Notes: generated by a model from the letters alone, not told the origin. Shown: positions 43,875-55,577, numbered from the stretch's first letter. The stretch is 64,000 nt of DNA from Bacteroidetes bacterium ADurb.Bin145 (GCA_002070505.1 MWDJ01000001.1:278918-342917), one strand, 5' to 3'. A program made the numbers and translations.

Positions 43875-44931
43875 CGCTTAAGCCTGATACCCTTTTATTC
43901 CTCATTACAATCCAGATCACAACAGGGATTCCAATAAGTGCCGTTACAGAATTTACCGGTATGACACTCTCTGATCCCGGTAATTGGGATATTATATCAC
44001 AGAGAGCCATCACCGCACCGCCGGCAATGATCGAACCCGGCACAAGCACCTTATGATCTGATGTTCTGAAAATATTCCTGACTATGTGCGGAATGGCAAT
44101 ACCGATGAATCCTATCGGGCCACAAAAAGCCGTTACACTTCCTGCGAGAATACTTGAACAAATGAAAACCAGTACCCTGGCTGAACGGATATTCAATCCG
44201 ATGCTTGAAGCATAATTCTCTCCCATCTGCATGGCATTTAGAAGCTTTATAAGAAATATACTGAAGATGGTTCCAACAGTAACTGTTATCGTCAGAACGT
44301 GGAGCTGTCCGGATGATAAGTTTCCAAGGCTGCCCATCGTCCAGACCACATATGCTTTCAGCATCGTTTCGCTGCTGAAATATTGCATGATACTGACTAT
44401 TGCCGACAGACCGCTCGCCAGCATGATCCCAATTATCAGTATAGTCATAACATCCTCTATCCTGGCTGATATTGCCATTATAAGCATCATCACAGCCCCG
44501 GCTCCTGCCCATGCTGCGAATGTCAGAACCCAATTGCCGAAAGTCATCAGATCAGCCGGTGCAATACCAGAGTAAAATCCCATGATCACAATTGCAACAC
44601 CCAGACTTGCACCTGAACTGACACCAAGAACATAGGGACCGGCCATAGGATTCCTGAAGATGGTCTGCATCTGTAATCCACTCATTGATAAAGCTATACC
44701 TACAAGAATTGCGGTAATTGCCTTGGGAATCCTGAATTTCAATATAATAGTTTCGATGTTACCGTCGGCATGACCCAGAAAAGCGTTCAATACATCTGAT
44801 GGCCTGATATTGACTGATCCCAGGAAAATATCGAGAGAAAAAAACAGGAGCAGCAAAATAATAAGAAAAGAGAAGATATATATTCTTTTCCCCTGATGTC
44901 CTTTTATAATATTTCCGTTTATCAGATGCAA
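43867..44931 (-). CDS. btuC: FecCD-family permease of the B12 uptake system
   Basis: A 354-residue membrane protein with about ten helices. It has the family's KFRIPKAITAILVGIALSMSGLQMQTIFRNPMAGPYVLG near the start and GFIGIAIPHIVRN, the coupling-helix segment, at about residue 265. It moves the substrate across the inner membrane with BtuD and BtuF. The gap to btuF is 15 bp. Family certain; B12 specificity inferred from the riboswitch and BtuB. Confidence 0.88.
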   Translation of the reverse strand: MHLINGNIIKGHQGKRIYIFSFLIILLLLFFSLDIFLGSVNIRPSDVLNAFLGHADGNIETIILKFRIPKAITAILVGIALSMSGLQMQTIFRNPMAGPYVLGVSSGASLGVAIVIMGFYSGIAPADLMTFGNWVLTFAAWAGAGAVMMLIMAISARIEDVMTILIIGIMLASGLSAIVSIMQYFSSETMLKAYVVWTMGSLGNLSSGQLHVLTITVTVGTIFSIFLIKLLNAMQMGENYASSIGLNIRSARVLVFICSSILAGSVTAFCGPIGFIGIAIPHIVRNIFRTSDHKVLVPGSIIAGGAVMALCDIISQLPGSESVIPVNSVTALIGIPVVIWIVMRNKRVSGLSDG

Positions 44932-44946
44932 ACTTTCAGGTTATAG

Positions 44947-46098
44947 TCAATTTAGTTTCCTGTAATATAATAGTTCATGGTCTTTAAATAATTCCGGGTG
45001 AAGTATCGACGAAAGATCCTTCAGGATGAGTTGCGGATTTAGCACTCCGCTTTCCCAGTAGTCATTGCCTCCATTTTCCGTAATGCGTTTATTATTGTTA
45101 AACAGGTTACCGCTTTTAAAAACGGGTAAGGTACTCAGACGGGCATCTACTGCAGGAATCTCATCTTTTGACACCACCGAACCAATGTTGATCCAGTAAT
45201 CTGCCTCAAGCGAGCGAATATATACACTTTCCAGTCCCATAGGCATTGCTGCGGAAGCCACAGTGCCTTCCCAAAGATATTCGCCTCCGGCGTCTCTGAT
45301 AAATGAACTTAAATGTGAATTACCGGGAGACACATACCATGTATCCCTGAACGGTAATCCGGCAAGGACCTTAGGTCTTCTCCGGGTCTCCTGAAGGATA
45401 TAATCCTTGATGCTATTATATGATCCAGAAACTGATCTGTATATAGAATCGGCTTCATATTCCTTGCAGTAAAGAGCCCCGAACAGCTTTATCCATTCAG
45501 CTTTTCCTAAGGGGTCATTTTCAAGAAAATCAGCATTTAACATTGTTTTGATGCCAAGTTCCTCAATTTTACCGCTATAGCCTGACGACTCCCCTCCCAC
45601 ACCGTACATCATAACCAGATCAGGTTTGATCTTAAGTATCAGTTCACTGTTCAGCGTACTTTCATATCCGACATCCTCGATAAGACCCTTATCAATCATG
45701 TCCAGAAGATTTTCATTATAAACGAATGCTTTTCCGGAAACTCCGGCTACTGATTTCTCTTCACCCAGGGCCGTTATCATAGCCAGATGTGTGGTTGACA
45801 TGCAAATTATTTTCCTGACCGGGACATAAATTATCCTTGAGGTATCATCAACGGAAACCGGTCTGCTGCCTCTTTTTACAAGATAATAGTTAATCTGGAC
45901 ACCATCGGCCCCCTGCCATGGATCCAACAGTGTTACTATAGTACAACTGTCGCTTGCGTTAATATTAAGTCTTTCAGCTTTATTTATAATATCGGATGAA
46001 AGCATTACGGCTGCAGGTGATGAATGGCTATCATTTCCGCATGAATATTGCAGAAGCATCAGTGACAGAAGCCAGGCAAAACCGGCAATTCTTCTCAT
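44947..46098 (-). CDS. btuF: Substrate-binding lipoprotein of the B12 uptake system
   Basis: A 383-residue lipoprotein with the lipobox LLQYSC (Cys20). The mature part is a class III binding-protein fold with two lobes: ICMSTTHLAMITALGEEKSVAGVSG near residue 98 and IKPDLVMMYGVGGESSGYS near 158, then a second lobe from about 250 including AADYWINIG-like sequence. It binds the substrate in the periplasm and hands it to BtuC. It overlaps btuB by 4 bp. Confidence 0.84.
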   Translation of the reverse strand: MRRIAGFAWLLSLMLLQYSCGNDSHSSPAAVMLSSDIINKAERLNINASDSCTIVTLLDPWQGADGVQINYYLVKRGSRPVSVDDTSRIIYVPVRKIICMSTTHLAMITALGEEKSVAGVSGKAFVYNENLLDMIDKGLIEDVGYESTLNSELILKIKPDLVMMYGVGGESSGYSGKIEELGIKTMLNADFLENDPLGKAEWIKLFGALYCKEYEADSIYRSVSGSYNSIKDYILQETRRRPKVLAGLPFRDTWYVSPGNSHLSSFIRDAGGEYLWEGTVASAAMPMGLESVYIRSLEADYWINIGSVVSKDEIPAVDARLSTLPVFKSGNLFNNNKRITENGGNDYWESGVLNPQLILKDLSSILHPELFKDHELLYYRKLN

Positions 46099-48008
46099 GG
46101 GTTGCTTTTAAAAGTGAATGACATTGTAAGTAAAAATGACCTGCCCGGCTGAGGATAGTATTTTATAGTTTCATAACTGACATTAAATATATTATCCATT
46201 CTGATTGAGGCATCAAGAAGTATCCGCGGGAAATCATATTTCATACCTGCAGCTATATTATTTAATGTATATCCCCGGATAAAGTCGCTGTTATCGGCTG
46301 CTGTAAATATCCTTCCAGTGAGATCGGTGATCCAGACTGAGTAGATATTCTTAAAGCTTAATCTGGCTGAACTTTTCAGCTGATGCCTGGGAACATAAAT
46401 CAATTGCTTTCCTTTTGTTTCAGAATTAAGACTGACTGCTTTCACATTTGAATAATCAGAGGCAATCCTTACCTGGAAATCATTTGCAGAATATCTCAGG
46501 AAAGCTGATGACTCGAAACCGGAAGTGTTAACGCGTTCAATATTATCGGCTATCCAATAAGGAAGTTCAGAAGGACGCCACTGGATCATATCTCTTATAT
46601 AGTTTTTAAACCACCCGGCTTCAAGACCGGCAGAAGTGTATTGTGTGATTTTATGATCCCATTTATAGCCCATTTCCCAGGAATACGCATATTCATTCCT
46701 GAGGCCGGGATTGCCGCCAGGGTTCCAGTAACGATCATTAAGAGATGGTATTTTGGAATTTCTTGACAAATTTATTTTTGCATAATGTTCTTTACCAGGT
46801 ATCAACCGGTATTCGAAACCTGCTGAAAAATCGGGAATAAGAAGATTTCCGTCATGCAATGTTTCCCTCACGAGGATCGCTGCACCATACCTTCTCCCCT
46901 TTTTTCTCTCTGCTGATATTGTAAGAGATGAAGTATTCCGGGCGACGTCTTCAAAATAATTATTCGAACTCACAAGGCTGTATTCTTCATTAAGAACTAT
47001 TTTGAGTCTTGTATAATTTCCCAGCTGGCTAGTCATGGTTCCTTTGAGTACCATTGAATTGACCTTGTTTCTTGAATCGATTGAATAGAGCTCACATAAG
47101 TAATTAAGATCTGATGACAGCCAGGCAGCTGATACAGAGTATTCGCTTTTACCACTGAAGAAAGTGTAGTTCAGAAGACTTCTGAAGGCATTATCTTTCT
47201 GTTTTTCACCGGAATAGCCATAAAGTATTGAACCGGGCAGGTCACGGTCTGCAGTCTGATACCAAAAGCGGGCAGAAAGAATGTTTTTTGATTTTCGCAG
47301 GTAAAGTTCCTGCATAAAACCCTTATGCCGGACCATATTATTTTCTCTCACAGACCATACAGGTTCAGGAGATTGTTCTGCATCAAGATAAGAGAAGTTG
47401 TTTTTGGCAGTGCTCAGAAAGGCTCTTGTGACTGACTTAAAATGGTCATTACCTGCATTGACCCTTGCATAACCTGTATAATGTCCGAAACTGCCTATTG
47501 CCGGAGAAACTTCAACAGTATTTGTTTCTTCCCAATCTGGTGCGTTTTCAATATTTATAACTCCGCCTATTCCGCTGTTTCCAAGGTCCATTGCAGCACC
47601 GCCGAAGCTTATCATTACATTATCCGCCAGTCCTGCAGGTACAAGTGAGAAATCCGACTGGCCAAGCATCGGGTCATTTATGTTAATGCCATTCCAAGTG
47701 ACCTCTGTATGACCTGCTGATGTTCCTCTGAATGAAGATGTTGCTGCGCCACCTGAGCCGTAGTATTTAATAAATAATGGAGTTGTCTCATTAAGCAGGT
47801 CATTAAGTGAATAGAGAAAATAGTTTTTAAGTATTGCTGAATCAATATTATAAAATTTGAATCCCGGTTGTTCTGAAGTTATTTGTTTAGGATTGATAAC
47901 CACTTCCTGAATACTGAATTCAGGGGTATTTAAAGAGTCTTGTCCTATCAGTGGTAAACTGATCAATCCGGCCAGAAGGATTATTAAAGTTAGTCTTAAA
48001 ATATTCAT
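46095..48008 (-). CDS. btuB: TonB-dependent outer-membrane cobalamin receptor
   Basis: A 637-residue outer-membrane beta-barrel receptor. The ATG at 48008 begins a proper signal peptide (MNILRLTLIILLAG..., ending LIGQ); upstream in-frame ATGs run into the riboswitch. The plug domain (about 40-170) contains SFRGTSAGHTEVTWNGININDPM and GNSGIGGVINIEN, and the barrel ends with an aromatic-rich LLTMSFTF strand. It imports corrinoids with TonB energy and feeds BtuFCD, encoded just downstream. Regulation by cobalamin is shown by the riboswitch in its leader. There is no BtuG-like partner nearby. Confidence 0.9.
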   Translation of the reverse strand: MNILRLTLIILLAGLISLPLIGQDSLNTPEFSIQEVVINPKQITSEQPGFKFYNIDSAILKNYFLYSLNDLLNETTPLFIKYYGSGGAATSSFRGTSAGHTEVTWNGININDPMLGQSDFSLVPAGLADNVMISFGGAAMDLGNSGIGGVINIENAPDWEETNTVEVSPAIGSFGHYTGYARVNAGNDHFKSVTRAFLSTAKNNFSYLDAEQSPEPVWSVRENNMVRHKGFMQELYLRKSKNILSARFWYQTADRDLPGSILYGYSGEKQKDNAFRSLLNYTFFSGKSEYSVSAAWLSSDLNYLCELYSIDSRNKVNSMVLKGTMTSQLGNYTRLKIVLNEEYSLVSSNNYFEDVARNTSSLTISAERKKGRRYGAAILVRETLHDGNLLIPDFSAGFEYRLIPGKEHYAKINLSRNSKIPSLNDRYWNPGGNPGLRNEYAYSWEMGYKWDHKITQYTSAGLEAGWFKNYIRDMIQWRPSELPYWIADNIERVNTSGFESSAFLRYSANDFQVRIASDYSNVKAVSLNSETKGKQLIYVPRHQLKSSARLSFKNIYSVWITDLTGRIFTAADNSDFIRGYTLNNIAAGMKYDFPRILLDASIRMDNIFNVSYETIKYYPQPGRSFLLTMSFTFKSNP

Positions 48009-48125
48009 CTTCACCTGAGAATTAAATAATTTCATAAATAAGATGACCATTTTCAGGCTGACAGGAGGATGGTTATTGGAATCAATTATGATCCGGCGCT
48101 TTTCTTCCCGAAAGCTTTGAATATG

Positions 48126-48292
48126 TCTTGTCTGGCAGGTCTTCTGACTTGTCCCGGCTTCCGTAAGCCTTCCCATCGGCGATCGGCCAACAGTGGCAGG
48201 TTATCCGGAAACCATCATCACGTATAACGTGATCGGGCATCACAGCAGCGGGTACTGTTACGGATTCTTACCGTATTCCCTTTTCATCACAA
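48126..48292 (-). promoter_or_regulatory. Cobalamin (B12) riboswitch
   Basis: On the minus strand the conserved sequence runs from AAAAGGGAATACGGT through AATCC, CAGTACCCGCTGCTGTGA, GCCACTGT (the B12 box region), TGGGAAGGCTTACGG and GAAGACCTGCC near 48134. Order and spacing match the class, including paired elements flanking GCCACTG. It sits about 120 bp before the btuB start with a Bacteroidota promoter ahead of it. Binding of cobalamin should reduce expression of btuB and the downstream ABC genes. Confidence 0.93.
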
Positions 48293-48324
48293 TGACTAAA
48301 TATCAATGCGACACCAAAACGGAT

Positions 48325-48356
48325 CAAAGATAAAATAATTGGATCAGTATTTACAA
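48325..48356 (-). promoter_or_regulatory. Promoter of the btuB leader
   Basis: On the minus strand TATCTTTG (48325-48332) is a -7 match and TTG (48354-48356) lies 21 bp upstream, slightly longer than the usual spacing. Transcription would begin near 48318 and read into the riboswitch. Confidence 0.45.
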
Positions 48357-48409
48357 TATGAAGTTTAATGAAATATTAACAGGTGTTGATAAAGCAGCCA
48401 GGTTTCTTA

Positions 48410-49453
48410 TCACTGGCTTGTAATTGTACCGCATGAATTGCGGATCACAAGTTCAGGAGCAAGGCTTACCTGACGTTTGAACTTGCTTTTGCCTGCGTTT
48501 TTAACTTCTGACCATACCATGTTAGCAGCTTTAGTAGAGATTGCTGCAAGAGGTTTTCTCAGGCATGTAACCGGTGTAAAAACGAGATCAAAGCCGATTC
48601 CCTCTTCGATAGAGATCAGAGCAATATCCTGTGGTATCCTCAATTTTTTTCTTCGCAATAATGACATCAGAGGATAAACTATTCCTGAATGCAGAACAAT
48701 GAAGATATCGGTACGGTATGGAGGGCGAAGGTATTTTTCGATTTCGTCGAAGTCGGTATGGTTTTCAAGAAAGGATTTCTCAATTTCCACGACTTCAGGC
48801 CTGTTTATTTTTGCTGTTTTTTCTAATGCATCGATCAGTTCATTTATAATCTGAACATCGTTATGAGCAGATTCACGGTCAGTTACCAGCACAACATTTT
48901 TATAGCCGAGTTTTTTCACATGTTCTGCAACAGACTGGGCTCCTGCACCGGTATCGGTGTTAATTGTATTGAATCTGCCCGTTTTGAAGGCTTTTTCAAG
49001 TACTATGAACGGATAATCAGTTGCTCTGAGTGTTCGGATTGTTGATTCATCAGCTGCCTGACCGACAAGGATCAAACCGCTAAAGAATTTTCTGAATGCA
49101 CTTATCATCCTGTCAAAACGCTGATCATCGGTATCACGGGTAACGATTGAAAAACCAACGCCAATACTCATGAATGCTTTCTGGAGGAAGGGCGTTATTC
49201 CAAGAACAAAAGGATCACTCAGGGAAGGTACTATCATTCCAATCACACCAGGTTTCTCTTCTACGGGAAAAACTGCCCCCTTTACATCAGGAGGGTTGAA
49301 AAAGCCCATCTGACGGGCAAGAGCCAGTACTTTTTCCTGTGTCTCCTTCCTTATGCCATGCAGGTCAGCTTTATTGTTAAGTACCAGCGATACAAGCGTA
49401 CCTGACACACCCAAACGGGCGGCCAGGTCTTTATTTTTAAATTTTTTGGCCAT
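48410..49453 (-). CDS. LacI-family transcriptional regulator
   Basis: A 347-residue repressor. The N-terminal HTH is NKDLAARLGVSGTLVSLVLNNK (about residues 7-28) and the hinge follows; the rest is a periplasmic-binding-protein-like core with GVIGMIVPSLSDPFVLGI and the typical DIALISIEEG segment. The effector is probably a sugar or related metabolite. Its targets are not obvious from the neighbours: B12 uptake genes downstream and yidC upstream are not typical LacI targets. It may regulate in trans. Confidence 0.9.
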   Translation of the reverse strand: MAKKFKNKDLAARLGVSGTLVSLVLNNKADLHGIRKETQEKVLALARQMGFFNPPDVKGAVFPVEEKPGVIGMIVPSLSDPFVLGITPFLQKAFMSIGVGFSIVTRDTDDQRFDRMISAFRKFFSGLILVGQAADESTIRTLRATDYPFIVLEKAFKTGRFNTINTDTGAGAQSVAEHVKKLGYKNVVLVTDRESAHNDVQIINELIDALEKTAKINRPEVVEIEKSFLENHTDFDEIEKYLRPPYRTDIFIVLHSGIVYPLMSLLRRKKLRIPQDIALISIEEGIGFDLVFTPVTCLRKPLAAISTKAANMVWSEVKNAGKSKFKRQVSLAPELVIRNSCGTITSQ

Positions 49454-49572
49454 TCCGCAAAGAATTTGAAATAAATTTAGGCTAATTTTTTAACCTGAAA
49501 TGAAAAAATTAAAAAAATTTAACTTTTTATCAGGTATAAAAGAGCTTTTACACTTGGATCAGCACCATAATT

Positions 49573-51540
49573 CTATCTTTTAGGAGGATTGATACCTCTT
49601 TGTTTGGCAGCTTCTTCAAGTCTTTGCTGCCATTTGGATTTTTTCAGCGGCTTTTTCTTATTCTCCTCAAGCACAGCTAGAACTTTTTCAGCGTCAATAA
49701 AACGCTTTGAAATTACATTCTGGATCCAGGTCAGCATATTGGCAAGGAAATAATAATATGTCAGACCAGAGGACCATTGATTAAGGATCAGCATGAACAT
49801 AACCGGCATCATGTACATCATCATCTTCATACCCGGCTGATCCTGTCCTGCCGATGATCCTGACATTTTCATTGTCAGAAGGGAGGAGGCAGTCATTAAA
49901 AGGGTAAACAGACTGACATGACTTCCATATATAGGGATGCTAAACGGAAGAGTAAGTATTGAATCGTAGGTTGAAAGGTCTGTAGCCCAGAGGAAATGTT
50001 CCTGACGTAATTCAATAGAAACGGGGAAGAAACGGAACATTGCAAAAAGTATAGGGAATTGCAGGAGCATTGGCAGGCATCCTCCCATAGGATTGATGCC
50101 TGCTCTTTTATAGAGATCCATTGTAGCCTGCTGTTTCTTCATCGCGTCTTCTTTCTTCGGAAATTTCTTGCCCAGTTCATCAACAAGCGGTTTCAGTACC
50201 TGCATTTTTGCTTGTGATTGGTATGATTTGAAAGTAAGCGGGAAGAGTACAATTTTGATAAGAATAGTAAGTATCAGGATTATAAGTCCGTAGCTCTTTA
50301 TATACTTTTCAAGCCAGTTAAATACAGGAATAATTACAAACCTGCTTATCCAGCCGGTAATATTTTTACCGAGGTAAATTATCTTTTCAAGCTCAAGTCC
50401 CTCCTTTTTCAATGTTGATGTGTGATTCGGACCATAATAGAACCGCATCTGGTATGACATATCCGGGCCCGGAGTAACAGGTACCCCTATTTCAGATGTG
50501 AAATAGCGGATGTATTTTTTGGATTCCGGAGTCATATTTGAAGTAAGGGACCCGTTCAGAAAATAACTATCAGTAATTACTGCTGCTGAAAAGAACTGAT
50601 CAACATAGGCTACCCAGCTTAAGCGTGTCGGGATCTCGATCTGCTCAGATGCCTTCTTTGATCTCATCCTGGTGCCCTCAACATCATCCTGATAATACTT
50701 ATACTTAAGAGAGGTATAGTTTTCTTCGTTTATCCTGCCTTTTTCCTTCTGGGGGATGTACATTCTCCAATCAAGAGTAATACTGTTCTGGTTTGCAGGC
50801 ATTATCTTATCCATGTTATGGAATGACACATCAAAAAGCACATGGTATTTATCAGGTGGAAGAGTATACTTATATTCAATGTACTTATCGCTGTCGGCGT
50901 TCAGACGAAGTACAACTAGTCCCGGGTCATTTGTAACTGATATGGAGCGTTCTTCTGAGGAAGGGCTGAAATAAAGGTTATTAGTCTGGACTGCTTTATT
51001 GTCAGCAGTGAAAAAATTGAAACCAAAAACGGTGGAATCACCCGAAAACAGTATAAGAGGGAGAGAATCGTGAGTTACATACTCTTTAAGGCGCGCAGAG
51101 TATACACGACCCCCTTTAAGCGAGATTTTCAGCTCAAGAAGATTGTTTTCAAGTGTAATAAATTCGTTTTCCCCAACAGCTGCACCGGCAAAGGCTCCAA
51201 ATTGTCCGGGTTCAACAGTTTCCGTTCCTGCTGCAGACTGAGTAATATTCTTTTCAGGCAGAATTGTATTTATCGTATCCTGGATCTGATTACCCGTTGT
51301 AATTCCAAGTTTGTTATTCAGCTCATTGATCTTTGCAAGGACTTCAGGTTGATTTGGTTTAAACCTGAGAGCGTTTACATACTCAGTCCTGGCCCGTTCA
51401 AAATTTCCGTTTGCCACCTGCTCTTCAGCTGCAGCAACGGCATTTTTAAACCCTTTGTTCAGCTTGTTGTTATTATAGATGCTGAAACCTATAAAGACCA
51501 GAAAGATCAGAATCAGTCCTGTTATTGTGTTCTTATCCAT
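49573..51540 (-). CDS. yidC: Membrane protein insertase YidC, with an extra TPR-like segment
   Basis: A 655-residue Oxa1/YidC insertase. The N-terminal helix (about 6-22), large periplasmic beta domain (about 115-355) and conserved C-terminal core (about 395-610, with LTILIKIVLFPLTFKSYQSQAKMQ, GINPMGGCLPMLLQFPILFAMFRF) are in place. Between the first helix and the beta domain, residues about 33-68 read NAVAAAEEQVANGNFERARTEYVNALRFKP, a single TPR-like helical hairpin not usual in YidC. The tail is basic and ends RGINPPKR. It is next to pyrG, 42 bp downstream of it. Confidence 0.94.
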   Translation of the reverse strand: MDKNTITGLILIFLVFIGFSIYNNNKLNKGFKNAVAAAEEQVANGNFERARTEYVNALRFKPNQPEVLAKINELNNKLGITTGNQIQDTINTILPEKNITQSAAGTETVEPGQFGAFAGAAVGENEFITLENNLLELKISLKGGRVYSARLKEYVTHDSLPLILFSGDSTVFGFNFFTADNKAVQTNNLYFSPSSEERSISVTNDPGLVVLRLNADSDKYIEYKYTLPPDKYHVLFDVSFHNMDKIMPANQNSITLDWRMYIPQKEKGRINEENYTSLKYKYYQDDVEGTRMRSKKASEQIEIPTRLSWVAYVDQFFSAAVITDSYFLNGSLTSNMTPESKKYIRYFTSEIGVPVTPGPDMSYQMRFYYGPNHTSTLKKEGLELEKIIYLGKNITGWISRFVIIPVFNWLEKYIKSYGLIILILTILIKIVLFPLTFKSYQSQAKMQVLKPLVDELGKKFPKKEDAMKKQQATMDLYKRAGINPMGGCLPMLLQFPILFAMFRFFPVSIELRQEHFLWATDLSTYDSILTLPFSIPIYGSHVSLFTLLMTASSLLTMKMSGSSAGQDQPGMKMMMYMMPVMFMLILNQWSSGLTYYYFLANMLTWIQNVISKRFIDAEKVLAVLEENKKKPLKKSKWQQRLEEAAKQRGINPPKR

Positions 51541-51582
51541 TATCGTGCTTAAGATTTATCAATATTTCACTTTAATCCCTTC

Positions 51583-53214
<1,632 letters not shown>

Positions 53215-53228
53215 CTATTAAATTGAAA

Positions 53229-55304
53229 TTATTCATCAATTCCCGACTGATCGATCATCTTTACTTTCTCCTCCAGGGTTTTGATCATTTTTTTTGCATT
53301 TTCGATCTTCTCCTCTACCTCCCTGATCATTGTATCGGCATTTTTCGATTTTGTAAAGAATCCTATATTATTCTCCCACAGAACTATATCACTCTCAAGC
53401 TGTTTAATCTTTGTTACAAATTTATCGCGTTCGTTCCTGATTTTTCTTGATGCTTTGGGGTTAGTCTTAAGGGTATCGAGTTTGGATCTGTATTTGAGAA
53501 TACTCTTGTCATCATCTCCGATTTTCAGTTTATCGAACTCCTTATTCAGTGCATTCCTGTACCTGTTTGTTATTTCATCTTTTTTATTGAATGGCACGAA
53601 TCCTATCTCGGTCCATTTCCGCTGGAGATCCTTAAGCCTTTCAAAAGCTGCCTGCACATCGGTTCCCGGTTCAAATTTTTCAAGCTCCTCAATTATGGCT
53701 ATTTTTGCTTTAAGATTATCTTCATAGGTAGTGTCCAGGTCAGAAAAGAACTCACTTTTACGGTTAAAAAAGTGATCGCATGCTTTTCTGAATCTTTTCC
53801 AGGTCTTCTCCGATTGTTTTCTTGGCACAGGGCCTATCTCCTTCCATTCTTTCTGGAGCCTGATAAGTGCATCGGAAGTTGCCTTCCAGTCTGTACTTTC
53901 CTGAAGGGCTTCAGCCTGTATACATAATTCGATCTTCCTCTGCAGGTTATTCTGCTGCATTTCCTTGTTATCGGCATAAAAAGCTCTCTTTTTCTCAAAG
54001 AAGCTGTCGCAGGCATCTCTGAATCTCTGATATATCCTGTTATTCTGCTTTTTAGGTGCAAAACCTATTGTCCTCCACATTTTTTGAAGGGCAACGACTT
54101 TTTCAGCTTTTTCATCAAAATCCTTGAAGTTCTTTATCTCGACAAGATTGATAGCTTCTACTTCTTCACATAACGCCATTTTGGCTTCAAGGTTTTTTCT
54201 CTGATCATCTTTCTGTTTTTCGAAATATTCATGATGTCTCTTGTTGATCTGAGAAGTAGCTTCTTTAAATCTTTCCCAAACTTCATTTTTCGATTCCGGC
54301 GGAACAGGTCCGATTTCACGCCATTGATTATGGTAATCCTGCAAAAACCTGAAAGCGTTTACCGGATTAGGTTCAAGCAGCAGCTCTTCTGCTTTCTCAC
54401 ATAATTTCACCTTGGCTTCAAGGTTCTTCTTAAGATCCAGATCTCTCAGCTCTTTATTGATCTTTATATAATCGTAAAATATCTCAACATGATGATGATA
54501 GTTTTCCCAGAGATCTTTAAGAGAACTTTGCGGGACGACACCTATTGAGTGCCATTCATTCTGGAGGGACCTGAATTCATGGAATGTTTTGTTTATTGAC
54601 TCCTCGCGGTTGACAAGTTCTTTTATCTTGTCAATGATATCATATTTTTTTTTCAGGTTTTCGTATTTCTCGGCTTCCTGAACTTTATTATAATCTGATT
54701 TTTTCTCCCTGAATTTTTCAAGCAGATGTTTAACCTGTGCTTCAAGGGGATCGACCCATATCCTGTATTCTTCGATCTTTCCTCCTGCTTCAAGGAATTT
54801 TGTTTTTCGTTCTTCAGCTTCTGCTTTAAGCTTTTTATAGAAGAGCACTTTTATCCTGTCAACATCATTCCTGATCTCTGAAGGAGGTCTGTTTTCAATT
54901 ATCAGGGACAGAGTGTCAACAAGGTCATTCTTTGAATATCCTGAATAATCAACAGGTGGAAGAACCATATCATCAAGGCTGTCGCCTTCATGTTCAAAAA
55001 CTTCCTGAAATTCAGTTTCAGGCGAAATAAGTTTTACTGTCCGTTTCCTTTTCGGAGTAACAACCTTATCACCTTCTTTTTTCTCCTCCTCAGGCGGAGG
55101 GTTCTTAACTTCTTCCCCATTGTTCGGGGAATCATCAACTACATCCGCAGTAGTTTCTTTCTTTTCTTCTTCAGTCCCGTCATTTACGGCGGGAGTGTTT
55201 TCCTGCTGCTTTTCAGCGTGTGTGGCATCCTCAGTTCCGGAAGCATTTACTTTAGCTTCGGATTGTTCATCAAGAACAGAGTCATCCGGATTTTCCTTTG
55301 TCAT
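53229..55304 (-). CDS. DUF349 repeat protein
   Basis: A long helical protein (about 691 residues) with an acidic disordered head (about 1-95, rich in Glu, Asp, Pro and Lys) and six or seven tandem DUF349 units of about 75 residues, each with a W-x-E/x-I-G-x-V-P core such as RKWTEIGFVP, KEWKEIGPVPRK and RTIGFAPKK. The end (about 640-691) is a coiled coil. The ATG at 55304 is preferred to one two codons earlier, though the difference is trivial. The function of DUF349 is not known; many Bacteroidota carry one such gene. It is 41 bp upstream of pyrG on the same strand. Confidence 0.85.
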   Translation of the reverse strand: MTKENPDDSVLDEQSEAKVNASGTEDATHAEKQQENTPAVNDGTEEEKKETTADVVDDSPNNGEEVKNPPPEEEKKEGDKVVTPKRKRTVKLISPETEFQEVFEHEGDSLDDMVLPPVDYSGYSKNDLVDTLSLIIENRPPSEIRNDVDRIKVLFYKKLKAEAEERKTKFLEAGGKIEEYRIWVDPLEAQVKHLLEKFREKKSDYNKVQEAEKYENLKKKYDIIDKIKELVNREESINKTFHEFRSLQNEWHSIGVVPQSSLKDLWENYHHHVEIFYDYIKINKELRDLDLKKNLEAKVKLCEKAEELLLEPNPVNAFRFLQDYHNQWREIGPVPPESKNEVWERFKEATSQINKRHHEYFEKQKDDQRKNLEAKMALCEEVEAINLVEIKNFKDFDEKAEKVVALQKMWRTIGFAPKKQNNRIYQRFRDACDSFFEKKRAFYADNKEMQQNNLQRKIELCIQAEALQESTDWKATSDALIRLQKEWKEIGPVPRKQSEKTWKRFRKACDHFFNRKSEFFSDLDTTYEDNLKAKIAIIEELEKFEPGTDVQAAFERLKDLQRKWTEIGFVPFNKKDEITNRYRNALNKEFDKLKIGDDDKSILKYRSKLDTLKTNPKASRKIRNERDKFVTKIKQLESDIVLWENNIGFFTKSKNADTMIREVEEKIENAKKMIKTLEEKVKMIDQSGIDE

Positions 55305-55530
55305 AATCAATCCTTTCTAATTTCAGCTCTTGTACATTTACCAACAAAAATATGTCAGAGTACGAATTTTTGAATGTACGAAAATATTGAATATTTAAAT
55401 ATGCACAAAGTTTATTTAAATAAAACTCAACCGGCAATATGATTGAATATCAACTCAACAGGCAGTCAGCCAATATTATAACTCTGAACTTTATGGAAAT
55501 CTGAATTGTAATTGATACAAATTATATAAT

Positions 55531-55538
55531 TATCTTTG
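55531..55538 (+). promoter_or_regulatory. Possible -7 box for the small membrane protein gene
   Basis: TATCTTTG on the plus strand, 39 bp before the start at 55578; a TTG lies at 55506-55508, with a 22-bp spacer, so the match is partial. The 55311-55577 gap is otherwise AT-rich. Confidence 0.35.
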
Positions 55539-55577
55539 AGAAATAATATCAAACAATTTCGATTAAAGAAGTATTTT

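Noticed and set aside
48009..48176. N-terminal extension of BtuB reaching into the riboswitch
   Set aside because: The extra residues are translated riboswitch RNA with no signal peptide, while the ATG at 48008 starts a proper one.
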